Shown: positions 27,461 to 36,026, counted from the first letter of the stretch. The stretch is DNA of 64,000 nucleotides from Emticicia aquatica (GCF_923079645.1 NZ_CAKLPY010000001.1:1632001-1696000); one strand, 5' to 3'. A program made the numbers and translations. The notes: generated from the sequence alone by a model not told the origin.

Positions 27461-27743
27461 AGCTGTGTTAGCGTAAACAAAATCATGTCAATATTTTTTT
27501 ATTTTAATTTCAGTATTTTTGTAGATATTAAAAATACTTACTTCAAGTTATAGTTTTTTATAAAATGCTTTTAATAAGGCAATTATCATTGATTTTTATT
27601 CGTAATTAATTTTACATTTAAGTTTTATTATCAACAATCTTATCCACATCGTGGAACATTTTACCCACAGCGTGGAACATTTAATTGTTTATTAACATTA
27701 AATGTTCGATATTTGAGCCAGTAATTTTCTCTAACCACAAGAA
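27461..27743. other. candidate oriC / partition regulatory region
   Basis: An AT-rich stretch of about 150 bases (27490-27640) is followed by a perfect DnaA box TTATCCACA (27640-27648) and a one-mismatch box TTACCCACA (27661-27669), 21 bp apart. Each is fused to CGTGGAACATTT, which matches half of a parS-like palindrome. AACATT-A-AATGTT lies at 27694-27706. A 9-bp inverted repeat AGTATTTTT / AAAAATACT with a TATTTTTG box is at 27522-27548. Gene direction flips across this region and parAB follows. Neither origin function nor ParA/ParB binding is proved. Confidence 0.5.
27640..27669 (+). repeat. two tandem DnaA-box-like sites, 21-bp period
   Basis: TTATCCACA and TTACCCACA begin 21 bp apart, each followed after one or two bases by CGTGGAACATTT. 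The exact two-turn spacing places both sites on one face of the helix. Confidence 0.6.
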
Positions 27744-28526
27744 ATGGGAAAAATAATAGCAATTGCCAATCAAAAAGGTGGTGTAGGCAAAACCACAACG
27801 ACAATCAACTTAGCAGCCAGTTTAGCTGCCCTCGAATTTCGTACGCTCATAATTGATGCAGACCCGCAAGCAAATGCAACTTCTGGATTAGGTTTTAATC
27901 CAAAAGAGGTTGAAAACAGCATTTATGAATGTATGGTTGATGATATTCGGCCACGTGATATTATCATCGAAACCGATTTCCCAAACCTCGACTTACTGCC
28001 GTCTCACATTGACCTAGTTGGAGCCGAAATTGAAATGATTAACCTTCCGAAAAGAGAAGAAAAAATGAAAGAATCGCTCATGGACGTCAAAGACATGTAT
28101 GATTTCATCATTATTGACTGCTCTCCTTCTTTGGGTTTAATCGTAATCAATAGTTTAACCGCTGCCGACTCTGTTATTGTTCCTGTCCAATGTGAGTATT
28201 TTGCATTGGAAGGACTTGGAAAATTGTTGAATACTATCAAAATTATTCAACAAAGATTAAATCCAGCTCTAACAATTGAAGGTATTTTGTTGACAATGTA
28301 TGATTTGAGAGTTCGGCTTTCTAATCAAGTAGTACACGAAGTTACTACTCATTTCAAGAATATGGTGTTTCAGACACTTATTCCGAGAAATATTAGATTA
28401 TCAGAGTCTCCAAGCTATGGCGTTCCTGCTCTTGCACAAGATGCTGATAGTAAAGGAGCGATTAGTTACCTCAATCTTGCCCGTGAAATTTTAGTAAAAA
28501 ACGGCAAACTTGGAGTTGACAACTAA
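27744..28526 (+). CDS. parA: chromosome partitioning ATPase ParA (Soj)
   Basis: Walker-type ATPase that positions chromosome origins together with ParB. The deviant Walker A is KGGVGKTTT at residues 11-19, with DADPQANAT for Walker A' and FIIIDCSPSLGL for Walker B. Length 260 aa, without an N-terminal DNA-binding extension, is the chromosomal Soj type. It starts the plus-strand run parA-parB-DUF5683-dapB-lepB, directly downstream of DnaA-box-like repeats. Confidence 0.96.
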   Translation: MGKIIAIANQKGGVGKTTTTINLAASLAALEFRTLIIDADPQANATSGLGFNPKEVENSIYECMVDDIRPRDIIIETDFPNLDLLPSHIDLVGAEIEMINLPKREEKMKESLMDVKDMYDFIIIDCSPSLGLIVINSLTAADSVIVPVQCEYFALEGLGKLLNTIKIIQQRLNPALTIEGILLTMYDLRVRLSNQVVHEVTTHFKNMVFQTLIPRNIRLSESPSYGVPALAQDADSKGAISYLNLAREILVKNGKLGVDN

Positions 28527-28563
28527 TATTTCTAATTAAAAAAGTAAAACAACAAAGCTGTAA

Positions 28564-28588
28564 TAAGTGTGTTTGAACAACACGCTTA
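28564..28588. other. hairpin between parA and parB
   Basis: TAAGTGTGTT and AACACGCTTA pair over 10 bp (one G-U) around the loop TGAAC. There is no T-run afterwards, so it is probably not a terminator; it may be an mRNA stability element or a protein site. Confidence 0.35.
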
Positions 28589-28609
28589 TCTACAACACAT
28601 ACATAATAT

Positions 28610-29545
28610 ATGGAGCCTAAGCTAGCAAACACAAAGAAAAGCATGACTGGACTCGGAAGGGGTTTGGGAGCATTGCTGTCTGATTCGGGTTCGGATAGAG
28701 GTTCAGAAAAAAACTTAGAAACTCCTGTTCCACGTCGAATGGAAGCCATGAGTTCGATGCATGAAATTACAATCGAATCGGTCGAAACAAATCCATTTCA
28801 ACCACGTACTCATTTCGACCAAGAAGCATTACAAGAATTAGCTGAATCCATTAAGGTTTTAGGCATTATTCAACCAATTACAGTAAAAGAAGCTAGTCCA
28901 GGAAAATATACATTAATTTCTGGAGAAAGACGTTTACAAGCTTCAAAACTAGCTGGTTTTAGCAAAATTCCAGCTTACATTCGTACAGCCAACGATCAAC
29001 AAATGCTCGAAATGGCTCTCATTGAAAACATTCAACGTGAAAACTTGAATGCGATTGAGATAGCCCTAAGTTACCACCGCTTGTTAAGTGAATTTCAATT
29101 AAAACAAGAAGAACTGGGCGACAGAGTTGGAAAAAACCGTACGACTGTTAATAATTATTTGAGATTATTGAAATTGCCCGATGTAATTCAAGCTGCTGTA
29201 CGAGACAGTGAAATTTCGATGGGTCATGCTCGTGCTTTGATTAATATTGATAATCATGAAACGCAAATTAAGCTTTTCAATAAGATTGTACAGGAAAACT
29301 GGTCAGTAAGAAAAGTAGAAGATGAGGTAAGAAGATTAACATTGATTATTCCTGAAGAAGGCAAAGGCACACGTCAGGTTTCAATCAAACAAGAGATTTC
29401 ATCACTACAATTTAGGTTACAAGGATATTTCGGCACAAAAGTTTTGGTAAAAGCTGATGATAAACACAAAGGAGAAATCAAAATCCCTTTTACTTCAAAA
29501 GAAGAATTAGACAAAATCCTTAATGCAATTAAAGTTAACGATTAA
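28610..29545 (+). CDS. parB: ParB/Spo0J partition protein
   Basis: DNA-binding CTPase-family protein that loads at parS and spreads. GLGRGLGALLSD at residues 11-22 resembles the ParA-contacting N-terminal motif. The ParB/Srx core holds NPFQPRTHFDQEAL, GERRLQASKLAG and ALIENIQRENLNAIEIA, followed by a helix-turn-helix (EELGDRVGKNRTTVNNYLRLL). Length is 311 aa. It lies 83 bp after parA. A partial parS match lies inside its own 5' coding region. Confidence 0.95.
   Translation: MEPKLANTKKSMTGLGRGLGALLSDSGSDRGSEKNLETPVPRRMEAMSSMHEITIESVETNPFQPRTHFDQEALQELAESIKVLGIIQPITVKEASPGKYTLISGERRLQASKLAGFSKIPAYIRTANDQQMLEMALIENIQRENLNAIEIALSYHRLLSEFQLKQEELGDRVGKNRTTVNNYLRLLKLPDVIQAAVRDSEISMGHARALINIDNHETQIKLFNKIVQENWSVRKVEDEVRRLTLIIPEEGKGTRQVSIKQEISSLQFRLQGYFGTKVLVKADDKHKGEIKIPFTSKEELDKILNAIKVND
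28726..28741. promoter_or_regulatory. weak parS-like site within parB
   Basis: TGTTCCACGTCGAATG agrees at 13 of 16 positions with the symmetric form TGTTCCACGTGGAACA. B. subtilis also has a parS inside spo0J. One partial match is weak evidence. Confidence 0.3.
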
Positions 29546-29627
29546 TGTCGTTAAGGAATGTTAAATACTTGATTAATAAAGACTTATGAAGAAGTTTGTG
29601 CGTTATTAATCAAAAAGTTAAAACATT

Positions 29628-30248
29628 ATGACAAGGTTTTTTATAGTTTTACTTTTGGCCTCATCGTGTACTTTTGCCCAAAAACTGGACACTGCAAAAG
29701 TTTTAAACACCCAAAAAGCGGTTATTGATACAGCAAAAAAAGTAAATTTCCTGACAAGTATTATCAAGAAAGATTCTTCAAACAAACGAAGTATTCCTCG
29801 AACAGTTTTATTACGTTCACTGATTTTACCAGGCTGGGGACAAGCTACCAATAAGCAATATTGGATAATTCCTGTTGTATATGGAGCAGCCGCAGGAGGT
29901 GTTTATGCTATTTGGTGGAATAATAGTAAATATAAGTTTTATAAAAGTTATTTATCACAAATCGTTGTTGATAAAAAAACTGAAGTTTATATTCCTGTCA
30001 ATGGTGAACTACGTGGGCCTTATGTACAAACACAAATTGAACCTGCAGTAAAATCATATCACCGACAACGAGATTTATCATGGATTGGTTTAGCCGTTGG
30101 CTGGACGCTCCAAGCGATTCAGGCAAATGTTTCAGCTCATTTGAAAGGCTTTGATATGAGTGATGATATTTCACTCAAGTTTGAACCGAATATTCAACCT
30201 ACATCATTCGGTAGTGCCGTTGGTGTAAAAATTGGACTAAATTTTTAA
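29628..30248 (+). CDS. DUF5683 domain-containing protein
   Basis: A 206-aa exported or membrane protein with an N-terminal signal (FFIVLLLASSCTFA) and a DUF5683 core: RTVLLRSLILPGWGQATNKQYW, then two hydrophobic segments around residues 80-100 and 145-165. The function is unknown. In Bacteroidota it is commonly found between parB and dapB, as here, which supports a real gene but not a partition role. Confidence 0.85.
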   Translation: MTRFFIVLLLASSCTFAQKLDTAKVLNTQKAVIDTAKKVNFLTSIIKKDSSNKRSIPRTVLLRSLILPGWGQATNKQYWIIPVVYGAAAGGVYAIWWNNSKYKFYKSYLSQIVVDKKTEVYIPVNGELRGPYVQTQIEPAVKSYHRQRDLSWIGLAVGWTLQAIQANVSAHLKGFDMSDDISLKFEPNIQPTSFGSAVGVKIGLNF

Positions 30249-30276
30249 TTATTCAAATAAATTACAAACTCGAAGT

Positions 30277-30996
30277 ATGCGAATTGCACTTTTAGGGTAC
30301 GGTAAAATGGGTAAAGTAATTGAACAAATTGCTTTACAAAGAGGACATGAGATTTCGGTAAAAATTGACATCAGTAACCGTACTGAAATATTATCGCTCA
30401 ATAGTGATAACACCGATGTTGTCATTGAATTCAGTTCACCAGAATCAGCTTATGGAAATCTTAAATACTGTATGGAATTTGGGTTACCGACTGTTAGTGG
30501 CACAACAGGTTGGCTACAACATAAACCTGAGATTGAAAAACTTTGCTTAGAAAATAAAGCAGCCTTTTTTTACGCATCAAATTATAGTATTGGTGTTAAT
30601 CTTTTTTTTGAATTAAATAAAACGTTGGCTCGTTTGATGAATCCTTACAAGGAATTTAAGGTTTCTACGAATGAAATTCATCATACAGAAAAAAAAGATG
30701 CTCCAAGTGGAACTGCAATTACTTTAGCTGAAGGCATTATTGACAATCTTTCGGATAAAAATGTCTGGGTAAATAATCAAATTGCAAACAACGATGAAGT
30801 ACCAATTTGGTCTTCAAGAGAAGGCAGAGTAGCGGGAACACATACTGTGAAATATATTTCTGACGTTGACCAAATAGAAATTACACATATTGCTCATAGC
30901 AGACAAGGCTTTGCACTTGGTGCTGTAATTGCGGCAGAATGGCTCAATGGAAAAGAAGGAATTTTTGGCATGAATGATTTACTCGGAATTAAATAA
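30277..30996 (+). CDS. dapB: 4-hydroxy-tetrahydrodipicolinate reductase
   Basis: NAD(P)H-dependent step of lysine and diaminopimelate synthesis. The nucleotide-binding GYGKMGK is at residues 7-13 and the catalytic block is EIHHTEKKDAPSGTA. Length 239 aa is on the short side but normal for Bacteroidota. It lies between the DUF5683 gene (28 bp) and lepB (84 bp). Confidence 0.95.
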   Translation: MRIALLGYGKMGKVIEQIALQRGHEISVKIDISNRTEILSLNSDNTDVVIEFSSPESAYGNLKYCMEFGLPTVSGTTGWLQHKPEIEKLCLENKAAFFYASNYSIGVNLFFELNKTLARLMNPYKEFKVSTNEIHHTEKKDAPSGTAITLAEGIIDNLSDKNVWVNNQIANNDEVPIWSSREGRVAGTHTVKYISDVDQIEITHIAHSRQGFALGAVIAAEWLNGKEGIFGMNDLLGIK

Positions 30997-31080
30997 TTAA
31001 TATTTCAAAGTCAATTTGATTTAAAACTTACCTAAAATAATATTTATCATCTAAGCATAAAGGTTTAACAATTAATATCA

Positions 31081-32223
31081 ATGGCAGAAGTACAAACGAC
31101 TGAAACTAAACCCGTAAAGAAAAAATCAGCTATCAGAGAATGGTGGGATTCTGTATTATTTGCGGTTGTGGCTGCAACCCTCATCCGTTGGATGTTTTTG
31201 GAAGCATACACAATTCCAACCCCTTCAATGGAAAAAAGTTTATTAGTAAATGATTTCCTTTTTGTAAGTAAACTGCATTATGGCTCGCGTACGCCAAAAA
31301 CAATTTTACAAATACCGTTGACACATCAAAAAATTTGGTTTACTGAAATCCCTTCATATACAGATTTGATTCAACTACCTCAATTTAGATTACCAGGTTT
31401 CACTTCGGTAAAAAATAATGATGTAGTGGTTTTTAATTATCCAGGATGCCCCGAAAGACCCGATGAATTTGGTGGCTATGATAAATATCCAGTTGATTTA
31501 CGCACTAATTACATCAAGCGTTGTGTTGGAATTGCAGGCGACGTACTCGAAGTTCGTCAAGGTCAAGTTTTTATCAATGGTAAACCTTCTGATAACCCTG
31601 ATAAAATGCAAATGGAATATGCCATAGAAACCAATACTCAAGTAAATGAAAAGATTTTCAAGAAATATGAAATCACGGAATTTGAGCAAGATATGCGTAT
31701 GACCGACAAAACGATTTATTATGTGACAGCCTCTGCAAAAGCCGTAAACGATATGAAGAATCTTGATTTTGTGAAAACTATTACGCCAATGCTCATGGCT
31801 AAAGGTGATACAACTGACACAAGATATCCTACATTCCCGCATAATATAAAACTTTTCCCTTTTAACAGAGATAATTTTGGGCCAATTACAATCCCTAAAA
31901 AAGGTGTTACTATTCAATTAGATGAAAAAAATATTGCCCTTTATAAAGGTGTAATTACTACTTTTGATGGCAATGATGATGCGAAATACATTGATGGAAA
32001 AATAGTTGTTGATGGAAAACCAATTACATCATATACATTCAAACAGGATTATTATTTTATGATGGGCGATAACAGACATGGCTCGGACGACTCTCGTTTT
32101 TGGGGATTTGTTCCAGAAGACCACATTGTTGGCAAAGCAGTATTTATTTGGATGTCAATCGACAAAGACGGTAGCTTCCTAAATAAAATCCGTTGGAGTA
32201 GATTATTTTCGATAATCAGATAA
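31081..32223 (+). CDS. lepB: signal peptidase I
   Basis: Membrane serine protease that cleaves Sec signal peptides. One N-terminal helix (about 24-40) is followed by nucleophile Ser49 in IPTPSMEKSL and catalytic Lys146 in TNYIKRCVGIAGD; the GDNRHGSDDSRFWGFVP box closes the fold. Length 380 aa reflects a long insertion between the Lys block and the last box, common in Bacteroidota. Last gene of the parA-to-lepB run, ending at a strong shared terminator. Confidence 0.95.
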   Translation: MAEVQTTETKPVKKKSAIREWWDSVLFAVVAATLIRWMFLEAYTIPTPSMEKSLLVNDFLFVSKLHYGSRTPKTILQIPLTHQKIWFTEIPSYTDLIQLPQFRLPGFTSVKNNDVVVFNYPGCPERPDEFGGYDKYPVDLRTNYIKRCVGIAGDVLEVRQGQVFINGKPSDNPDKMQMEYAIETNTQVNEKIFKKYEITEFEQDMRMTDKTIYYVTASAKAVNDMKNLDFVKTITPMLMAKGDTTDTRYPTFPHNIKLFPFNRDNFGPITIPKKGVTIQLDEKNIALYKGVITTFDGNDDAKYIDGKIVVDGKPITSYTFKQDYYFMMGDNRHGSDDSRFWGFVPEDHIVGKAVFIWMSIDKDGSFLNKIRWSRLFSIIR

Positions 32224-32244
32224 AAACTCAAATACATCAAAATA

Positions 32245-32280
32245 AGAAAGCACAAAGAAAAATACTTCTTTGTGCTTTCT
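32245..32280. terminator. bidirectional terminator, lepB / ung
   Basis: A 15-bp perfect stem (AGAAAGCACAAAGAA with its complement) and a 6-base loop lie between convergent genes. Confidence 0.88.
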
Positions 32281-32298
32281 TGTTCTATTGATCATTAA

Positions 32299-32964
32299 TC
32301 ACCACTCAATTTCTGGTAATCCTCTACTACGCAAATAATTATTGGCTTGGCTAAAATGTTTATTCCCAAACCAACCACCAAAATTGGCAGACATTGGTGA
32401 TGGATGCTTTGATTTTAAAACAAAATGCTTTGAAGAATCAATAATTTTACCTTTATCTTGAGCATATTTTCCCCAAAGCATAAAAACAACACCTTCTTTT
32501 TCATCGTTGATACACTTAATAACGCCATCCGTAAATTGTTCCCAACCTTTATTTTGGTGCGAGCCAGCAGAAGCTGCTTGAACAGTAAGTGTTGAATTTA
32601 ACAATAAAACACCTTGTTCAGCCCAACGTTCTAAATTTCCACTTTTAGGAAAAGGAATGCCTAAGTCATCGTTTAATTCTTTAAAAATATTAATTAATGA
32701 CGGAGGAAATGTAACTCCATCGTTTACTGAAAAACTCAAACCATTGGCTTGACGTGGCCCATGATAAGGGTCTTGGCCAATAATTACTACCCTAGTTTTA
32801 TCAAAAGAGCATTTATCAAAGGCATTAAAAATCAGGTTTCCAGGCGGATAACACAATCCAGTTTTGTAGGCAGATTTAACAAAAGCGATTAAGTTTTCAA
32901 AATAAGGTTTTTCAAATTCAACATTTAATCTTGTTTTCCAACTTTCTTCAATTTTTACATTCAT
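32299..32964 (-). CDS. ung: uracil-DNA glycosylase
   Basis: Family 1 UDG that removes uracil from DNA. The water-activating block GQDPYHGPRQANGLSFSV holds Asp65 and His68; the DNA-intercalation motif HPSPMSANFGGWFGNKHF is near residue 187. Length is 221 aa. It is the only minus-strand gene between 27.7 and 43.7 kb. Confidence 0.96.
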   Translation of the reverse strand: MNVKIEESWKTRLNVEFEKPYFENLIAFVKSAYKTGLCYPPGNLIFNAFDKCSFDKTRVVIIGQDPYHGPRQANGLSFSVNDGVTFPPSLINIFKELNDDLGIPFPKSGNLERWAEQGVLLLNSTLTVQAASAGSHQNKGWEQFTDGVIKCINDEKEGVVFMLWGKYAQDKGKIIDSSKHFVLKSKHPSPMSANFGGWFGNKHFSQANNYLRSRGLPEIEW

Positions 32965-33164
32965 CGAATAAAATATATAATATAGTACAAATATTTTGTG
33001 TAAATTTACATCGTTTATAAATTAAAGTTATAAGATTTGTTTCCGCCAAACAAGTTTAGCTGAATTAAATCCAACAAATAATGTGACTTATCAGTTATCT
33101 TGTTAGTCAAAAGCCCAAATTGATGACAAACGACAAGCTTTTTGCTTAAACCTAATATAATACT

Positions 33165-33554
33165 ATGACAACAACTGCTGTAACCGCTGGTGTTAGAGTA
33201 ACTGTTATTACTGAATATCAGCCCGCTTATTCGAGTCCACTACAAGAACATTTTGTTTTCACTTATAGAATTAGAATTGAAAATAATAGTGAAAATACTG
33301 TACAACTATTACGTCGTCAATGGTTTATTTTCGACACCAATGCTACTGTTAGAGAAGTGGAAGGTGAAGGGGTAATTGGCGTTCAGCCAGTTTTAGAACC
33401 AGGTGAAGTTCATGAATATATTTCTGGATGTAACTTAAAAACTTCTATTGGCAAAATGATGGGAACTTACCTAATGGAGAGATTAATTGATGGAAAACAA
33501 TTTCATGCTGAAATTCCTGAGTTTAATCTGATTGTTCCATATCGATTAAATTAA
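33165..33554 (+). CDS. apaG: ApaG/CorD family protein
   Basis: A 129-aa single-domain fibronectin-III-like protein (DUF525). Hallmarks are FVFTYRIRIENNSENTVQLLRRQWFI, VEGEGVIGVQPVLEPGE and the closing FNLIVPYRLN. ApaG is linked to ApaH-type dinucleotide metabolism in other bacteria, but its biochemical role is not settled. It stands alone between ung and fumC, with its own terminator. Confidence 0.93.
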   Translation: MTTTAVTAGVRVTVITEYQPAYSSPLQEHFVFTYRIRIENNSENTVQLLRRQWFIFDTNATVREVEGEGVIGVQPVLEPGEVHEYISGCNLKTSIGKMMGTYLMERLIDGKQFHAEIPEFNLIVPYRLN

Positions 33555-33578
33555 TTTGTACTGAAAAAACATAAAAAA

Positions 33579-33604
33579 GCACGGCATTTGTCGTGCTTTT
33601 TTTA
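33579..33604 (+). terminator. terminator after apaG
   Basis: GCACGGCA pairs with TGTCGTGC (one G-U) across a 2-base loop, followed by T7. It closely resembles the clpC terminator at 18482-18511. Confidence 0.82.
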
Positions 33605-33658
33605 TTAAAAAATACGTAAAAAAAATATAGATTTTCGTAAGTATAAGCAAAACTAACT

Positions 33659-33666
33659 TAATTTTG
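33659..33666 (+). promoter_or_regulatory. -7 box TAATTTTG for fumC
   Basis: A perfect TAnnTTTG match 46 bases upstream of the fumC ATG, with a TTTCG about 21 bp further upstream. Confidence 0.5.
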
Positions 33667-33712
33667 CAAAAACAATAAAACATTTTAAAATCTCATATTC
33701 ATAATTAAAATC

Positions 33713-35113
33713 ATGCAATACAGAATAGAAAAAGATACGATGGGCGAGGTACAAGTACCTGCTGATGTATATTGGGGGGCTCAAACCCAACGCTCAATCG
33801 AAAACTTTAAAATTGCTCAAGATATAAATAAAATGCCTAAAGAAATTATTAAGGCATTTGCATATTTGAAACATGGTGCGGCTTTAACGAATCAAGAATT
33901 AGGCGTTTTACCGAAAGAAAAAGCTGATTTAATTGGTACGGTTTGTAATGAAATCCTTGCCGGGAAATTAGATGACCAGTTCCCATTAGTTGTATGGCAA
34001 ACAGGTTCGGGTACGCAGTCGAACATGAATTGTAATGAAGTAATTGCCTATCGTGGACACGTTTTACAAGGCGGAGATTTAGGTGATAAACAAAAATTTT
34101 TGCACCCAAATGATGATGTAAACAAATCACAATCATCAAATGATACTTTTCCAACAGCAATGCACATTGCAGCATATAAAATGTTGATAGAAGTAACCAT
34201 TCCTGGTATTGAAAAGTTACGTGATACTTTAGCTGCAAAATCAGCGGAGTTTATGAACGTTGTGAAAATCGGACGTACGCACTTTATGGACGCAACACCT
34301 TTGACAGTCGGTCAGGAATTCTCTGGTTACGTTTCTCAATTGAATCATGGATTAAAAGCCATCAAAAATACATTAGAACATCTTTCAGAATTAGCACTTG
34401 GTGGTACAGCTGTTGGTACAGGAATCAACACACCAGATGGTTATTCAGAATTAGTTGCAAAACATATTGCCAATCTTACTGGACTTCCTTTTGTTACTGC
34501 TGAAAATAAATTTGAAGCATTAGCAGCTCACGATGCAATTGTTGAAGCACATGGTGCATTGAAAACTGTTGCAGCTAGTTTAATGAAAATTGCGAATGAT
34601 GTTCGTATGTTATCTTCTGGGCCACGAGCGGGAATTGGTGAAATTTTTATTCCTGACAATGAGCCTGGCTCTTCAATTATGCCTGGTAAAGTAAATCCAA
34701 CGCAATGTGAAGCTTTGACGATGATTGCGGCTCAAGTTATGGGCAACGACGTAGCTATTAATTTTGGTGGTGCTTTAGGACATTTCGAATTAAATGTTTT
34801 CAAGCCTGTGATGATTTACAATTTCTTGCATTCAGCTCGATTGATTGGCGAAGGTTGCGTTTCGTTTAATGATAAATGTGCAATTGGATTAGCCCCTTTG
34901 ACAGAAAACATTACTAAACACGTAAATAATTCATTGATGTTAGTGACGGCTTTGAACACTAAAATTGGGTATTATAAATCAGCAGAAATTGCTCAAACTG
35001 CTCATAAAAATGGTTCAACACTGAAAGAAACAGCTATTAGTTTGGGATACTTAACAGCCGAAGAATTTGATGCTTGGGTGAAACCAGAAGAAATGGTTGG
35101 TCATTTAAAATAA
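33713..35113 (+). CDS. fumC: class II fumarate hydratase
   Basis: Hydrates fumarate to malate in the TCA cycle. Class II signature [16 protein letters not shown] lies near residue 320, with [14 protein letters not shown] and [20 protein letters not shown] completing the active site. Length 466 aa is typical of the iron-independent form. Monocistronic, with its own promoter box and terminator. Confidence 0.97.
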   Translation: MQYRIEKDTMGEVQVPADVYWGAQTQRSIENFKIAQDINKMPKEIIKAFAYLKHGAALTNQELGVLPKEKADLIGTVCNEILAGKLDDQFPLVVWQTGSGTQSNMNCNEVIAYRGHVLQGGDLGDKQKFLHPNDDVNKSQSSNDTFPTAMHIAAYKMLIEVTIPGIEKLRDTLAAKSAEFMNVVKIGRTHFMDATPLTVGQEFSGYVSQLNHGLKAIKNTLEHLSELALGGTAVGTGINTPDGYSELVAKHIANLTGLPFVTAENKFEALAAHDAIVEAHGALKTVAASLMKIANDVRMLSSGPRAGIGEIFIPDNEPGSSIMPGKVNPTQCEALTMIAAQVMGNDVAINFGGALGHFELNVFKPVMIYNFLHSARLIGEGCVSFNDKCAIGLAPLTENITKHVNNSLMLVTALNTKIGYYKSAEIAQTAHKNGSTLKETAISLGYLTAEEFDAWVKPEEMVGHLK

Positions 35114-35135
35114 CTTTTGTTTGAACGATTTATTC

Positions 35136-35169
35136 AAGAGATTCCGACAAAATTTCATCGGAATCTCTT
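35136..35169 (+). terminator. terminator after fumC
   Basis: AAGAGATTCCGA pairs with TCGGAATCTCTT across a 10-base loop, followed by a short AT-rich run. It ends just before the csaA start at 35180. Confidence 0.65.
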
Positions 35170-35179
35170 ATTTTAAAAT

Positions 35180-35521
35180 ATGAACAAAATAATTTCTTGG
35201 GAAGATTTTGAAAAAGTCGAATTACGAGTAGGAACTATAGTAGAAGTAAACGATTTCCCCAAAGCACGTAAACCTGCATATAAACTTTTGATTGATTTCG
35301 GTTTAGAAATTGGCGTTAAACGTTCTTCCGCACAAATTACAAAACTTTATACAAAAGAGAAATTGTTGGGGAAGCAAGTGATTTGTGTTACTAATTTTCC
35401 TCCACGTCAAATTGCAGATTTCATGTCTGAGGTACTTACTACAGGCTTTATACTAGAAGATGGAGAAGTAGTTCTATCAGAACCGCAACAAAAAGTGCCA
35501 AACGGTAGTAAACTTGCATAA
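35180..35521 (+). CDS. csaA: tRNA-binding domain protein, CsaA family
   Basis: A 113-aa OB-fold EMAP/Trbp111-like protein. KVELRVGTIVEVNDFPKARKPAYKLLIDFG and VTNFPPRQIADFMSEVL are the family signature. CsaA was described as an export-related chaperone and tRNA-binding protein; its role here is unproved. It is followed 70 bases later by the first copper-module gene, which has its own promoter. Confidence 0.93.
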   Translation: MNKIISWEDFEKVELRVGTIVEVNDFPKARKPAYKLLIDFGLEIGVKRSSAQITKLYTKEKLLGKQVICVTNFPPRQIADFMSEVLTTGFILEDGEVVLSEPQQKVPNGSKLA

Positions 35522-35537
35522 AAAAACAATTGTTTTC

Positions 35538-35569
35538 TTGCAAATATAGTTGTCAATTATATACATTTG
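35538..35569 (+). promoter_or_regulatory. promoter of the copper module (TTG -33, TACATTTG -7)
   Basis: TTG at 35538-35540 and TACATTTG at 35562-35569 are 21 bp apart, the expected Bacteroidota layout. It lies 22 bases before the ATG at 35592 and rules out the in-frame ATG at 35550 as a start. Confidence 0.6.
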
Positions 35570-35578
35570 TATAGAATT
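35555..35578. promoter_or_regulatory. 24-bp palindromic operator candidate over the -7 box
   Basis: AATT-a-TATACA-tt-TGTATA-g-AATT has one mismatched pair and covers the whole TACATTTG box. A bound repressor would block the promoter directly. Confidence 0.5.
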
Positions 35579-35591
35579 TTCAAACATACGT

Positions 35592-36026
35592 ATGAAAAAA
35601 GCCTTTTCTCGCATATTTAATGTATTTTTGGCAGTAGTTGTACTACTAAGTAGTACTGGTTTTGGCTTGGTTGAACATTCATGCACTGTAAAAGGGAAAC
35701 AAACTTCACTCCATAAAAGTAAAAATGCTTGTTGTGCAAATAATCCGCATCAACAACAAAATCAACAAAAATCTACTATTAAAAAAGCTAAATGCTGCTC
35801 AGAAAGAGAGAAATACGAAAATGTTGACTATTCTTCCTCTGCATCGCAAATTGTAGCAAAATTCACTCAAAAAAGCATTGATTGGTTAAAAGTAACAGTC
35901 ATTTCATTTGTAAGAACAATCATTGAAACAATTTTACAAGTAATTACTTCATCCACACATTCATCTTCAAAATCTCTGTCAACTGGTAGAGATATTCTTT
36001 CCTTCGTACAATCATATTTAATTTGA
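35592..36026 (+). CDS. small secreted Cys/His-rich protein (HYC_CC_PP-like)
   Basis: A 144-aa protein with a signal peptide (AFSRIFNVFLAVVVLLSSTG) and possible metal ligands: VEHSC with His29 and Cys31, NACC with Cys47-48, and AKCCSE. It resembles the Bacteroidota HYC_CC_PP family, whose members often sit beside metal or TonB genes; this is a family guess. The start at 35592 is set by the promoter. First gene of the copper module, 72 bases upstream of the AraC-type regulator. It may be a periplasmic copper binder or sensor. Confidence 0.75.
   Translation: MKKAFSRIFNVFLAVVVLLSSTGFGLVEHSCTVKGKQTSLHKSKNACCANNPHQQQNQQKSTIKKAKCCSEREKYENVDYSSSASQIVAKFTQKSIDWLKVTVISFVRTIIETILQVITSSTHSSSKSLSTGRDILSFVQSYLI

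Noticed and set aside
31498..31917. 139-codon open frame antisense to lepB
   Set aside because: It is fully inside the lepB coding sequence, whose catalytic motifs are intact; a shadow frame.
33849..34238. 129-codon open frame antisense to fumC
   Set aside because: Shadow of a strongly conserved gene, with no independent signal.
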